Shown piece after piece: positions 30,833 to 39,125 of a DNA stretch of 64,000 nucleotides. The first letter of the stretch is position 1; each line of letters opens with the position of its first letter. The position numbers and the translations under genes are program-made. Source of the DNA: JAPYTK01 sp964401935 (GTDB lineage Bacteria > Myxococcota_A > Polyangia > Polyangiales > Polyangiaceae); contig CAYOAL010000024.1 of the NCBI GenBank assembly GCA_964401935.1, positions 1 through 64,000 on the forward strand, read 5' to 3'. Under the pieces are notes generated by a model, which made no database searches, was not told the origin of the DNA, and saw only the letters and a program-made list of their open reading frames with translations.

Positions 30833-33535
30833 ATGTCGCGCCTACGCCTCGCCGTTCGGCTGCCGCAGGCAGCGACGCTCGCGCTCGCGCTGAGCGCCAT
30901 CCTTCCGGCGTGGGCGCAGGACGGGGGCGACGGTCCGCAGTACGACAGCAAGGGCCGCGAGGTGAAGAAGCCGGGCGAGGCGCCCAAGGAGCGCAAGCTC
31001 ACGCCGCCGAAGCTGGTCACTGGGGCCACCCCGGTCTACCCGGAGGCGGCGAAGGAAGCCGGCGTACAAGGGCAGGTCATCCTCAAGATCACGGTCGACG
31101 TCGACGGGAAGGTCGTGGCCGCGGAGGTCGACACGGGCGCCGGCTACGGGATGGATGAGGCGGCGCTCGACGCGGCCAAGAAGCTGCTCTTCGAGCCGGC
31201 GAAGCTCGAGGACGGCACGCCGTTCAAGGCCACCATCTTGTACCGGTTCCGCTTCGAGCTCGAGGAGCAACAGACGCCGCAGCCGGCGGCCCCCACCGTT
31301 GGCATCCTGAAGGGCCGGGTGTTCGACGCGGCCAGCGAACAACCGGTCGCGGGAGTGACCGTGACCGCGACCGGGCCCGACGGCGCGGCGGTCGAGGCGC
31401 TCACCGACGCCAGCGGTGCCTTCACGTTCGGCGACGTCGCCCCCGGCCCGTACCGGATCGCCATCGTGCTGCCCGGATACGAGTCGCTCGCGGTCACCGA
31501 GACGGTGAACGCAGGGGAGGAGCTCGCCGCCAAGTACCGGCTCACCGCCGAGGTGGAAGACGGCGTCTTCGAGGTGGTGGTGCGCGGAGACAAGCCGCCG
31601 CGCGAGGTGACCCGCCGCACCATCGAGAAGCGCGAGATCGAGCGCATCCCGGGTACCAACGGCGACGCCCTGCGCTCGATCCTCAGCTTGCCCGGCGTGG
31701 CCCGACCCCCAGCCATCGCCGGCATCCTCCTCGTGCGCGGCAGCGCGCCTCAAGACACCCAGACCTTCGTCAATGGGGTGTTCGTGCCGCTCATCTACCA
31801 CTTCGGCGGGCTCTCGAGCGTGGTCCCCACCGAGATGCTGGAGAAGATCGACTTCTACCCCGGCAACTTCAGCGCGCGCTACGGGCGGGTGATGGGCGGC
31901 ATCGTCGACGTGGGCCTCCGCTCGCCACGAGACGACGCCTTCCACGGCATGGTGCAGCTCGATCTCATCGACGCCCGCGCCATGGTGGAGGGTCCCATCC
32001 CGTGGACGGACAACAAATGGACCTTCGCGGCGGCCGGACGGCGGAGCTGGCTCGACGCCTGGCTCGGGCCTGCGCTCGAGGCGGCGGGGGCCGGCGTCAC
32101 TCAGGCGCCGCGGTACTACGACTACCAGTTCATGGTGGAGCGCAAGTGGGACACGGGGCGCTTCCGCACCTCGTTCTACGGCAGCGACGACGGCCTCGAG
32201 CTGTTGATCGGCGAGCCGCAGCCGGGCGAGCCGGCCCTCAGCGGCAACCTCGGCTTCTCCACCGCGTTCCAGCGCGCGCAGATTGGCTACGAGCACGACC
32301 TCACCCCCGAGCACCGGGTGGAGACACAGCTCGCGTTCGCTCACGACTCGGTGACGGTGGGCTTCGGTGGCCTCTTCTTCGACCTCGACTCGCTCTCCTT
32401 CATCGGGAGGGCGGAGTACTCGAACAAGCTCGCCCACAACGCGCAGATGCACATCGGCCTCGACATGTGGGCCGGCAACTCGACGATCAACGCGCGCTTG
32501 CCTGCCCCCGGGCGCCCCGGCCAGCCGCAGAACCAGCCGTTCTCGACGCGGCAGTTCATCAACGTGAGCGAAGAGCTCGGCTTCTATCGACCCGCCGCCT
32601 ATGTGGAGATGGAGCTCACGCCGATCTCACGCTGGCAGATCGTGCCCGGATTCCGCCTCGACTACGCCAAGGACACGGGCACCTTCGACGCGAGCCCGCG
32701 GTTCAACTCGCGCTTCTCCATCTTCGAGGAGTTCCCCAAGACCACGCTCAAGGGCGGCGTGGGCGCTTATCATCAGCCCCCACAGTTTCAGGAGAGTCTG
32801 CCTCCGTTCGGCACCGAGGGCGTCAACTCGAACCTCGCGATCCACTACGGCCTCGGCGTCGAGCAAGACATCACCCAGCAGCTCGAGGTGTCGCTCGAGG
32901 GTTTCTACAAGCAGCTCGACAACCTGGTCGTCAACCAGCCCTCGAGCTCAGGGACGCTCGGCAACTACCAGAACGTCGGCCTCGGCAACGTGGTGGGCAT
33001 GGAGGTGCTGGTGAAGTACAAGGCCGACGACCGCTTCTTCGGCTGGCTCGCATACACCCTCAGCCGCAGCGTGCGGCAGAACGGACCAGAGGAGCCCGAG
33101 TTCCCCGTCCTGTGGGATCAGACCCACATCCTCACCGCCCTCGGGAGCTACAAGTTCGACGGGGGCTGGGAGCTCGGAGCGCGCTTCCGCCTCGCGAGCG
33201 GCAACCTCCTCACCCCGACCGTGTGCGACGTGACCTCGAGCGACTGCGACACCTCGCGGGTCAACGCTCTCTACCACGGGGCGACGGGGGCCTACACGCC
33301 GATCCGAATCGGCGCCCTCAACAACGAACGGCTCCCCTTGTTCCATGCGCTCGACGTGCGCATCGACAAGGCCTGGGAGTTTTCGCTCTGGAAGTTCTCG
33401 ATGTATCTCGACGTGCAGAACATCTACAACTCGAGCAGCGCCGAAGGCGTGGCGACGAACTTCGACTTCACCAACCGCCAGTACGTGAGCGGCATCCCCA
33501 TCCTCCCCAGCATCGGCTTCCGAGGGGAGTGGTGA
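30833..33535 (+). CDS. TonB-dependent receptor with N-terminal TonB C-terminal domain
   Basis: A 900-residue outer-membrane protein. Signal peptide (LALALSAILPAWAQ). Residues about 62-148 are a TonB C-terminal-like domain (PVYPEAAKEAGVQGQV, MDEAALDAAKKLLFEPA). Then a carboxypeptidase-regulatory-like domain (GILKGRVFDAASEQPVAGV, about 157-240), a plug (IERIPGTNGDALRSILSLPGV) and a long beta barrel ending in GFRGEW. The TonB domain fused to its own receptor is an arrangement I associate with myxobacteria. Ligand unknown. It starts 3 bp after the FHA-ABC gene and overlaps the next gene, so uptake or export of one compound by both is plausible. Confidence 0.88.
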   Translation: MSRLRLAVRLPQAATLALALSAILPAWAQDGGDGPQYDSKGREVKKPGEAPKERKLTPPKLVTGATPVYPEAAKEAGVQGQVILKITVDVDGKVVAAEVDTGAGYGMDEAALDAAKKLLFEPAKLEDGTPFKATILYRFRFELEEQQTPQPAAPTVGILKGRVFDAASEQPVAGVTVTATGPDGAAVEALTDASGAFTFGDVAPGPYRIAIVLPGYESLAVTETVNAGEELAAKYRLTAEVEDGVFEVVVRGDKPPREVTRRTIEKREIERIPGTNGDALRSILSLPGVARPPAIAGILLVRGSAPQDTQTFVNGVFVPLIYHFGGLSSVVPTEMLEKIDFYPGNFSARYGRVMGGIVDVGLRSPRDDAFHGMVQLDLIDARAMVEGPIPWTDNKWTFAAAGRRSWLDAWLGPALEAAGAGVTQAPRYYDYQFMVERKWDTGRFRTSFYGSDDGLELLIGEPQPGEPALSGNLGFSTAFQRAQIGYEHDLTPEHRVETQLAFAHDSVTVGFGGLFFDLDSLSFIGRAEYSNKLAHNAQMHIGLDMWAGNSTINARLPAPGRPGQPQNQPFSTRQFINVSEELGFYRPAAYVEMELTPISRWQIVPGFRLDYAKDTGTFDASPRFNSRFSIFEEFPKTTLKGGVGAYHQPPQFQESLPPFGTEGVNSNLAIHYGLGVEQDITQQLEVSLEGFYKQLDNLVVNQPSSSGTLGNYQNVGLGNVVGMEVLVKYKADDRFFGWLAYTLSRSVRQNGPEEPEFPVLWDQTHILTALGSYKFDGGWELGARFRLASGNLLTPTVCDVTSSDCDTSRVNALYHGATGAYTPIRIGALNNERLPLFHALDVRIDKAWEFSLWKFSMYLDVQNIYNSSSAEGVATNFDFTNRQYVSGIPILPSIGFRGEW

Positions 33536-34629
33536 TGCGCACCGGGCGACGCGGCTGGTTGCGGTATGCGCTCGTCGGAGCGCTGCTGGCGCTGCTCCTC
33601 GTGCCGAGCTGCGTCCCGGCCTTCGATCCTCCGAGCAAGGTGAGCTCGCTGCGGATCCTCGCCGTCACCATGGACAAGCCGTACGCGCTCCCCGGCGACA
33701 CGGTGACGATGCGCATGACGGCGCACGACGGGCTCGGCGACGCGGAGGGGACGCCGCGGACGCTCCAGGTCTTGTGGATCTCGGGCTGCGTGAACCCCGA
33801 CGGTGACCAGTTCTTCTTGTGCTTCGAGCAGCTCGCCAAGGCCTTCGCGCCGCTCGCCATGGGAGGCCTGCCTCCCCCCGAGTTGGTGAAGCTCGACGAG
33901 CTCCGCCCCGAGGACAACGGGGTGCCGGACGCGCTCGAGTTCGAGCTCACGCTCCCCGAAGACATCGTGTCGAGCCGCCCCGCGCCCCAGGCCGGGCCCC
34001 ACTACGGCATCGCCTACGTGTTCTTCGCCGCCTGCGCCGGTCGCCTCGCCCCCACCGAGCTCACCTCGCTCGGCGGCGAGGTCCCCGAGTTTCCCCTCGA
34101 CTGCCTCGACGACGCCGGGAATCAGCTCGGGCCCGAGAGCTTCGTCATCGGCTACACGCAGGTGTACGCGTTCGCCGACGAGCGCGAGAATCAGAACCCT
34201 CGTCTCGGCGGCATCGCGCTCGACGACGTCGCCATCCCCGAGAACCTCGAGGACGGGCCGGTGGTCGCCGCGTGTTCGGTGAGCGAGCAGGATCGCCGGG
34301 TCGGAGGCTGCGCGGCCGAAGATCCGGCGGCGGTGTGTCAGACCTACGAGCTGAAGGGCCTCATCGGCAACGTCGCGGAGATCGACGCCGACAACGTGGA
34401 TCTCGACGGCAACCCGCTGCGCGAGATCGTCTGGGTGAGCTACTTCACCGACGGCGGCGACTTGGCGCCATCCCTCACCCTGGTCAGCGACGCCACCAAG
34501 GGGTACCAAGACGGCTTCGAGACGGAGTGGATCCCTCCCTCCGAGCCCGGCGTGTACACCCTGTGGGCCGTCGCCAGGGATCAGCGTGGCGGCTCGTCCG
34601 TCGTGCGCCGCTCGATCCGCGTCGAGTGA
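33535..34629 (+). CDS. Lipoprotein coupled to TonB-dependent receptor
   Basis: A 364-residue lipoprotein: signal peptide WLRYALVGALLALLLVPSC with lipobox VPSC, then a mainly beta exported domain (LRILAVTMDKPYALPGDTVTM at its start suggests Ig-like folds) and several Cys. I recognise no named family. ATG 33535 overlaps the receptor stop (TGATG), so they are translated together. It may serve as the surface or periplasmic partner of the receptor. Confidence 0.8.
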   Translation: MRTGRRGWLRYALVGALLALLLVPSCVPAFDPPSKVSSLRILAVTMDKPYALPGDTVTMRMTAHDGLGDAEGTPRTLQVLWISGCVNPDGDQFFLCFEQLAKAFAPLAMGGLPPPELVKLDELRPEDNGVPDALEFELTLPEDIVSSRPAPQAGPHYGIAYVFFAACAGRLAPTELTSLGGEVPEFPLDCLDDAGNQLGPESFVIGYTQVYAFADERENQNPRLGGIALDDVAIPENLEDGPVVAACSVSEQDRRVGGCAAEDPAAVCQTYELKGLIGNVAEIDADNVDLDGNPLREIVWVSYFTDGGDLAPSLTLVSDATKGYQDGFETEWIPPSEPGVYTLWAVARDQRGGSSVVRRSIRVE

Positions 34630-34713
34630 CGAGCGAGCGACGCGGGTGAGCGCCGACCCAAGGCGAAGAACCAACGCGAGGAAGAAAGGCGTCGAGGGAC
34701 CGTACGAATCGGC

Positions 34714-35439
34714 ATGAATTCGACGCACCGTTTTTCCGTGTCTCTCCTCGCCTTCGCGGCCATGGCCCTCGGCGCCGGCTGTGACAACCCCGAGGCCATG
34801 TTGAAGGAGCAGGCCGATCTGGTCTGCGCTTGCGACACCTTCGAGTGCGGGAGGGGCGTGCTCGAGGGGCCCATCAACCAGAAGCTCAAGGAGATGGACA
34901 AGGGCGGCTCCGTGGAGCTCACCGACACCGCCAGAGAGCACAAGAAGCGCATGATGGGCTGCCTGCTCGAGCTGAAGACCCAAGCGGTCGGCGCGGCGAG
35001 CCCGACCGGCGAGACGAAGCCAACCGCCGCGCCGGCCGCGGAGCCGTTCACGTCGTCCGAGGGGAAGTTCTCGGCGAAGTTTCCCTTCGGCAAGCCGCAG
35101 GAGAAGGTCAGCCCCGATCACAAGAAGATCGAGTGGAAGGAGACCAAGGCCACCACCGGCATGTACAACGTGTCTTACGCCGACTTCGCGACCCCCGCGC
35201 TCGCGCAGGCCTACGTGGACGACTACCTCAAGACCATGGCGAGCAAGCTCACCTCCAACGACGAAGTTACGACCGGCGCCACCAAGGGCCGCGAGGTCGT
35301 CATGAAGGTGAGCGAGACCGCCTCCATGTGGCTCCGTCTGTTCGTCGTCGACAAGCGCGTGTTCAAGGTGGCCGCAGGCACCAAGAACGACAAGGCCAAG
35401 GCCTACGAGTTCCTGGACTCCTTCGCGCTCGTCCCTTGA
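34714..35439 (+). CDS. Small lipoprotein of unknown function
   Basis: A 241-residue lipoprotein: signal VSLLAFAAMALGAGC with lipobox GAGC. Residues 25-90 are helical with paired Cys (CACDTFEC and GCLLELK). A Thr/Pro/Ala linker leads to a C-terminal domain (about 110-241; FTSSEGKFSAKFPFGKPQEK) of a beta-alpha type seen in many secreted myxobacterial proteins. It lies 84 bp after the previous gene and may be the end of the same transcript; a hairpin follows. Confidence 0.78.
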   Translation: MNSTHRFSVSLLAFAAMALGAGCDNPEAMLKEQADLVCACDTFECGRGVLEGPINQKLKEMDKGGSVELTDTAREHKKRMMGCLLELKTQAVGAASPTGETKPTAAPAAEPFTSSEGKFSAKFPFGKPQEKVSPDHKKIEWKETKATTGMYNVSYADFATPALAQAYVDDYLKTMASKLTSNDEVTTGATKGREVVMKVSETASMWLRLFVVDKRVFKVAAGTKNDKAKAYEFLDSFALVP

Positions 35440-35449
35440 GTTGCGCGCG

Positions 35450-35500
35450 GCCCGGACGCCTCACAGCGCGACAGCGCAGCGTTCATCGCAGCGTCCGGGC
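35450..35500. terminator. Long-arm hairpin between convergent genes
   Basis: Perfect 10-bp arms GCCCGGACGC (35450-35459) and GCGTCCGGGC (35491-35500) with a 31-nt loop, between the ends of the genes at 35439 (plus) and 35554 (minus). No T run. Likely a bidirectional transcript end. Confidence 0.45.
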
Positions 35501-35553
35501 GCTCCTCAACCTCGCCCGCGCCCGCCGGCGAGCTCGCTTGGGGCCGCTGCCGC

Positions 35554-35898
35554 TCAGCCGAAGGGGTTCTCGCCGTAGTAGACGATGTGGTGCTGATCGA
35601 GGCGAACCCCTTGCCGCACCCGCAGCTCGTAGAGCCCGCAGTCTTCGATGGGCATCCCCACGCTGAGACGAAGCACGAGCACGTGCGAGCCACGACCTTC
35701 GTGGGTGGAGGCCCCGATGAAGATGTTCATGTGGGCTTGTGCTTGGGTCATCGGTTCCTGGGTGAAGTAGACGTAGCCCTTCTGATCGGTGCGGATCACG
35801 CCCTCCTGGAGGATGCGCGACAGACCGCTGGCGTCGGTGTAGTGGATGTACGTGTTGCTGTCGTACACCAGCTCTTGAAGGAGTTCGTCGCCTGTCAT
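35554..35898 (-). CDS. HYD1-type ADP-ribosyltransferase-like small protein
   Basis: A 114-residue protein. The pattern YIHYTDASGLSRILQEGVI then GYVYFTQEP and HVLVLRLSVG resembles the HYD1 class of ADP-ribosyltransferase-like domains (His-Tyr at the first strand, YFT at the next), a fold common in bacterial toxins but also found in non-toxic proteins. The HYD1 match is by eye. ATG 35898 leaves 55 bp to the opposing start, a natural divergent promoter. GTG 36006 is an in-frame alternative but would overlap the opposing gene. No secretion signal or delivery domain is attached. Confidence 0.55.
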   Translation of the reverse strand: MTGDELLQELVYDSNTYIHYTDASGLSRILQEGVIRTDQKGYVYFTQEPMTQAQAHMNIFIGASTHEGRGSHVLVLRLSVGMPIEDCGLYELRVRQGVRLDQHHIVYYGENPFG

Positions 35899-35953
35899 GC
35901 CGGCGATGTTACGATGCCGTCCTCGAGCCACGGAGAACAAAACGGCCTTGTCG

Positions 35954-36349
35954 GTGATCAAGCACGACTTCACCGCCCCAGGGATGGTGTCCCTGTGGGC
36001 GACCACTCGCCCGATCGCAGGGGTTCACCACGATTTTCTCGAAGGCTGCGACCAGCTCTTCATGTGGCTCCTGATCGACTACGAGGCGGCCATCAACGGC
36101 GCCTTCACCACCAACTTCACCTCCGACGGCAACACGGTGCCGCTCGCGGAGCTGCTCACCGATCTCCACGCCTCTGAGTCTTTCGCGGCGGCCGCCACGC
36201 TTCGCGGAGAGGAGCGCGACGTCGGCGCCGCGAGCTTCGTGCTCGCCCTCTACGACTACGCCTACGATCCGGTCGAAGTTGGCCTACCCCCCGATGAGCG
36301 CGGCTCCGACTGGCTCGCGTTCGTGGGCGCATTTCCGTTTCGCGAATGA
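35954..36349 (+). CDS. Unrecognised small protein, divergent from HYD1-like gene
   Basis: A roughly 131-residue acidic cytosolic protein (VSLWATTRPIAG; FLEGCDQLFMWLLIDYEAAI; VGAASFVLALYDYAYDP). I do not recognise the family. Start candidates are GTG 35954 and ATG 35984; neither has a good ribosome site. Its stop overlaps the start of the JmjC-like gene (ATGATGA), so the two are co-translated. Facing a toxin-like gene, it could be an immunity partner, but immunity genes usually run in the same direction as the toxin. Confidence 0.5.
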   Translation: MIKHDFTAPGMVSLWATTRPIAGVHHDFLEGCDQLFMWLLIDYEAAINGAFTTNFTSDGNTVPLAELLTDLHASESFAAAATLRGEERDVGAASFVLALYDYAYDPVEVGLPPDERGSDWLAFVGAFPFRE

Positions 36350-37437
36350 TGGAGATCGAACGAGTCCAAGGTCTGGATCGAGAGACCTTCTGGCGGCGAT
36401 ACGTGCTCGAGCACCGGCCGGTGGTCATCACCGATCTGCTGCGCGACGCACCCATCGCTGGAGTCCGCACCCGTGAGGAGGCGATCGCCGAGCTGGGACG
36501 CACACCCCTCGTGATCCGCCCCGAGTACGGTCGCTCGCTCCTGTCTACGCTGGCGGTGGGGCCCGACACGAGTCACGCGCCAGAGACCGTGAGCCTTCGC
36601 GGCTACTTTCGTATCGTCGACCACGAACCCACCACCGCCCGCATGTGCATCGAGGAGCCGACGCCGCCAGAGGTGTCTCGGCTCGCTCCTGTGCCTGCGC
36701 TCGCCACCGCCGCCGACGGCAGCCCCGACGCCGAGCTCAAGTCGACCATCTTCGTGGGCAACCAGGGCAACAGCGCGCCGCTCCACTACGACGGCGACAG
36801 CCGCCACGTGCTGCTCTATCAAGTGTTCGGTCTCAAGCGTGTGGTCGTGATCGGGGCCCAGCACGGCGCCGCCCTGCGACCCATCGCCAACTTCAGCACG
36901 TTGCACTGGGCAACCTGTCCGCCCCACGAGCGCTACGACCTGCTCGATCGACTCGGCGGTGTGGAGACCGTGATCGGGCCGGGCGAGGCGATCTTCATGC
37001 CTGCCCTCGGCTACCACGCCGCCGACTACGTGGAGGACGGCATGAGCGTCAACTTCCGGTTCGGACGCAACCGGTATCATGAGCTGTTCAGCGCGCACGT
37101 CCACCTCGACCCCAACGCGCAGCGGCTGATGGCCGCGTCCCTCACCGAGCGCGCGGCGGAGACCACCTTCCGCGACGCCTACCGACGCGTCGTCGACGAG
37201 CTGTGCAAGGCCGCGCCCACCAGCTGGACGAAGCGGCAGCGCATGGTCGCCCTCCTCGCCGAGCTCACCGAAGGCCTCCGCGATGACGCCGTCGCCCGCG
37301 TGGAGAGCAGCGCCTTCGTAGCCCTCCCGGAGGTGGTGGTGCAGGCGCTCCACCGTGCCCACTTGTTCAAGGATCAGCTGTACCGGCAGCGCGAGACGGT
37401 GAGCCCCGCGTCGCTCGGGGTGCCTCTCGTCGCGTAG
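36346..37437 (+). CDS. JmjC/cupin-8-like Fe(II)-dependent oxygenase
   Basis: A 363-residue soluble protein. The N-terminal FWRRYVLEHRPVVITDLL is typical of the JmjC/cupin-8 family. The facial triad is visible as LHYDGD (H147, D149) and GYHAADY (H224), and a barrel spans residues 85-235. Family members hydroxylate protein side chains, or sometimes small molecules, with 2-oxoglutarate. The C-terminal 120 residues are helical and may mediate dimerisation. Starts overlap the previous stop at ATG 36346 or 36349. The target is unknown; the neighbouring small protein is one candidate. Confidence 0.8.
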   Translation: MMEIERVQGLDRETFWRRYVLEHRPVVITDLLRDAPIAGVRTREEAIAELGRTPLVIRPEYGRSLLSTLAVGPDTSHAPETVSLRGYFRIVDHEPTTARMCIEEPTPPEVSRLAPVPALATAADGSPDAELKSTIFVGNQGNSAPLHYDGDSRHVLLYQVFGLKRVVVIGAQHGAALRPIANFSTLHWATCPPHERYDLLDRLGGVETVIGPGEAIFMPALGYHAADYVEDGMSVNFRFGRNRYHELFSAHVHLDPNAQRLMAASLTERAAETTFRDAYRRVVDELCKAAPTSWTKRQRMVALLAELTEGLRDDAVARVESSAFVALPEVVVQALHRAHLFKDQLYRQRETVSPASLGVPLVA

Positions 37438-37516
37438 CCGGGCTCGGCGCTCCCTGGCGACCCACCGCGAACGGGTGCCGCCGCGACGACGGCCTCGCCC
37501 CGCAGCACCGCTCCCA

Positions 37517-37604
37517 GTCACGCCACCCTGACGACGCGGTCACGCCACCGCGACGACGCGGCCACGCCACCGCGACGACGCGGTCACTCCACCGCGATGA
37601 CGAC
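37517..37604. repeat. Four-copy 22-bp tandem repeat running into a stop codon
   Basis: Units of 22 bp start at 37517, 37539, 37561 and 37583 (shared core CACGCCACCGCGACGACGCG). The fourth is degenerate and includes the stop codon and last codons of the lipoprotein gene (minus strand). The array therefore seems to be seeded from the 3' end of that gene. Confidence 0.85.
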
Positions 37605-38954
37605 GGTGTAGTCGAACTCGCAGTCCATGCAGAACTGCTCCGAGGCGGAGATGCGGAGGTAGTAGGTGCCGGCCGCGAGATCGTCCACCGAGGCCGCGGA
37701 GCAGAAGTTGCCAAATCCGGAGATGTCGTCGTTGAACGCCAGCTCGGTCGACCCATCGGTGTCCAGGATCTGGAGCTCGCTGTCGATGCCCCCCGCCGGG
37801 TCACAGCTGTTCACCGCGCCCCGAACCACCGTGGCGGTGAGCGTCGAGGCGGGGCCCGGCACCGTCACCGCGATGTAGTCGTGATCGCCCATGGTGATGG
37901 CGCCGCTGAACGCGGTCCCGTCCACGTGCGCGTTGGCCGTGCCGACGGCGCCGTTGTCTTCGAGCTCGTCGGTGAGCGGGATCAGCGCGAGATCGAGCGA
38001 GTACGGTCCGGCCTCGAGCTGGCTGAAGTAGCCGTCCACGAACACGAACAACGCGTCGCCGTCGACGACGGGGAGGTAGAGCTGTTCGATCGAGCCGCCG
38101 AGCACCGCGTCCTCGCAGGCGAGCTCGGCACCCGCGTCGTCACAGGTACTGCGCAGGTAGATCCCCTGGTCGGTGGCCGACGCGAGCGACACCTCGAGCA
38201 GCCCGTCGGCCGGTGCGGTGTAGGCGAACACGTCCTCGAGCGCTCCGGCGCCCCCCGTGCAGCTGCCCGCGAAGAGCGCAGTGCCGCCCGTGGTGTTGCC
38301 GGCTTGCGTGGCCATCGCCGCCGTCGGCGCGCCGCAGGCTGCGTCGATCGCCCCCTGACAGGTGGAGAGGCAGTCCGGATCCTCGCAGTCGGTGAGCCCG
38401 TCTTGATCGTTGTCGACCACATCCGAGCAGTCTTCGGGCTCGACGCAGTAGCCGCTCGCGTCGCACTTGCCGAGCACCGGGCAGTCGGCGTCGCTCTGAC
38501 ACCCCGGCCCACACACCCCCGCGCCGTTGCCGAGGTCAAAACACTGCTGATGCGCTTCGCACTCGACGCCGCCCTGGCTCAGGATGCAGTCCTTGAGGCA
38601 AAACTGTCCCGCGCCGATGTCGACGCACTGGGTGCCCGGGGTGGTGCACGGCGCGAGGTCGTTGCACAGCTCCGTGCAATAGCCGAGCGGCCAGCCGGTG
38701 CTGCCCTCGGGGATGCAGAACCCCGGCTCGCAGTCGTCGTTCGCGACGCACGGCTCGGCGAAGTCGGCGCCCGGCATGCCGCCCATCCCGCCGTCACCGC
38801 CGCTGCCGACACCGCCCCCCGGCCCCGCCCCGCCCGAGCCGCCCGGTCCGCTCGTCGTGGCGGTGGTGGTGACCTCGTCGTCACCGCAACCACCGGCCAC
38901 CGTCAACAGACCGAGACCCACCACCGAGAGACCGAAGAGAAACCGTCGACGCAT
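37584..38954 (-). CDS. Cys-rich lipoprotein with PPC-like C-terminal domains
   Basis: A 456-residue lipoprotein. Signal peptide LFGLSVVGLGLLTVAGGC with lipobox AGGC is followed by a Gly/Ser/Met linker. Residues about 65-185 contain many Cys in spaced pairs (CVANDDCEPGFC, CQSDADCPVLGKC). A DNDQDGLTDCEDPDC calcium-like loop follows. The remainder has two beta domains (EVSLASATDQGIYLRSTC; AAGTYYLRISASEQ) resembling PPC domains. This architecture is common in myxobacterial surface proteins. ATG 38954 was chosen because it begins the signal peptide. Confidence 0.85.
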   Translation of the reverse strand: MRRRFLFGLSVVGLGLLTVAGGCGDDEVTTTATTSGPGGSGGAGPGGGVGSGGDGGMGGMPGADFAEPCVANDDCEPGFCIPEGSTGWPLGYCTELCNDLAPCTTPGTQCVDIGAGQFCLKDCILSQGGVECEAHQQCFDLGNGAGVCGPGCQSDADCPVLGKCDASGYCVEPEDCSDVVDNDQDGLTDCEDPDCLSTCQGAIDAACGAPTAAMATQAGNTTGGTALFAGSCTGGAGALEDVFAYTAPADGLLEVSLASATDQGIYLRSTCDDAGAELACEDAVLGGSIEQLYLPVVDGDALFVFVDGYFSQLEAGPYSLDLALIPLTDELEDNGAVGTANAHVDGTAFSGAITMGDHDYIAVTVPGPASTLTATVVRGAVNSCDPAGGIDSELQILDTDGSTELAFNDDISGFGNFCSAASVDDLAAGTYYLRISASEQFCMDCEFDYTVVIAVE

Positions 38955-39125
38955 GACCAGCGCTCGCAATCCGAGAGTTTTGGGTTCAAGAAACGCCCGG
39001 CTATGTACACCACTCGGGCACTCTCCGCACCCCGCGAGTGCTGCGCGTGACCGCACCCGACGCGCCACGGCGCCGGTCGCGTCGCCCGCTCGGCTCGAAA
39101 TTCAGGCACGGAGAGCCGAGAGCTC

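Noticed and set aside
35898..36006. Longer HYD1-like protein starting at GTG 36006
   Set aside because: It would overlap the opposing gene over its first 36 codons. ATG 35898 gives a complete motif set and a divergent promoter gap, so the shorter form is preferred.
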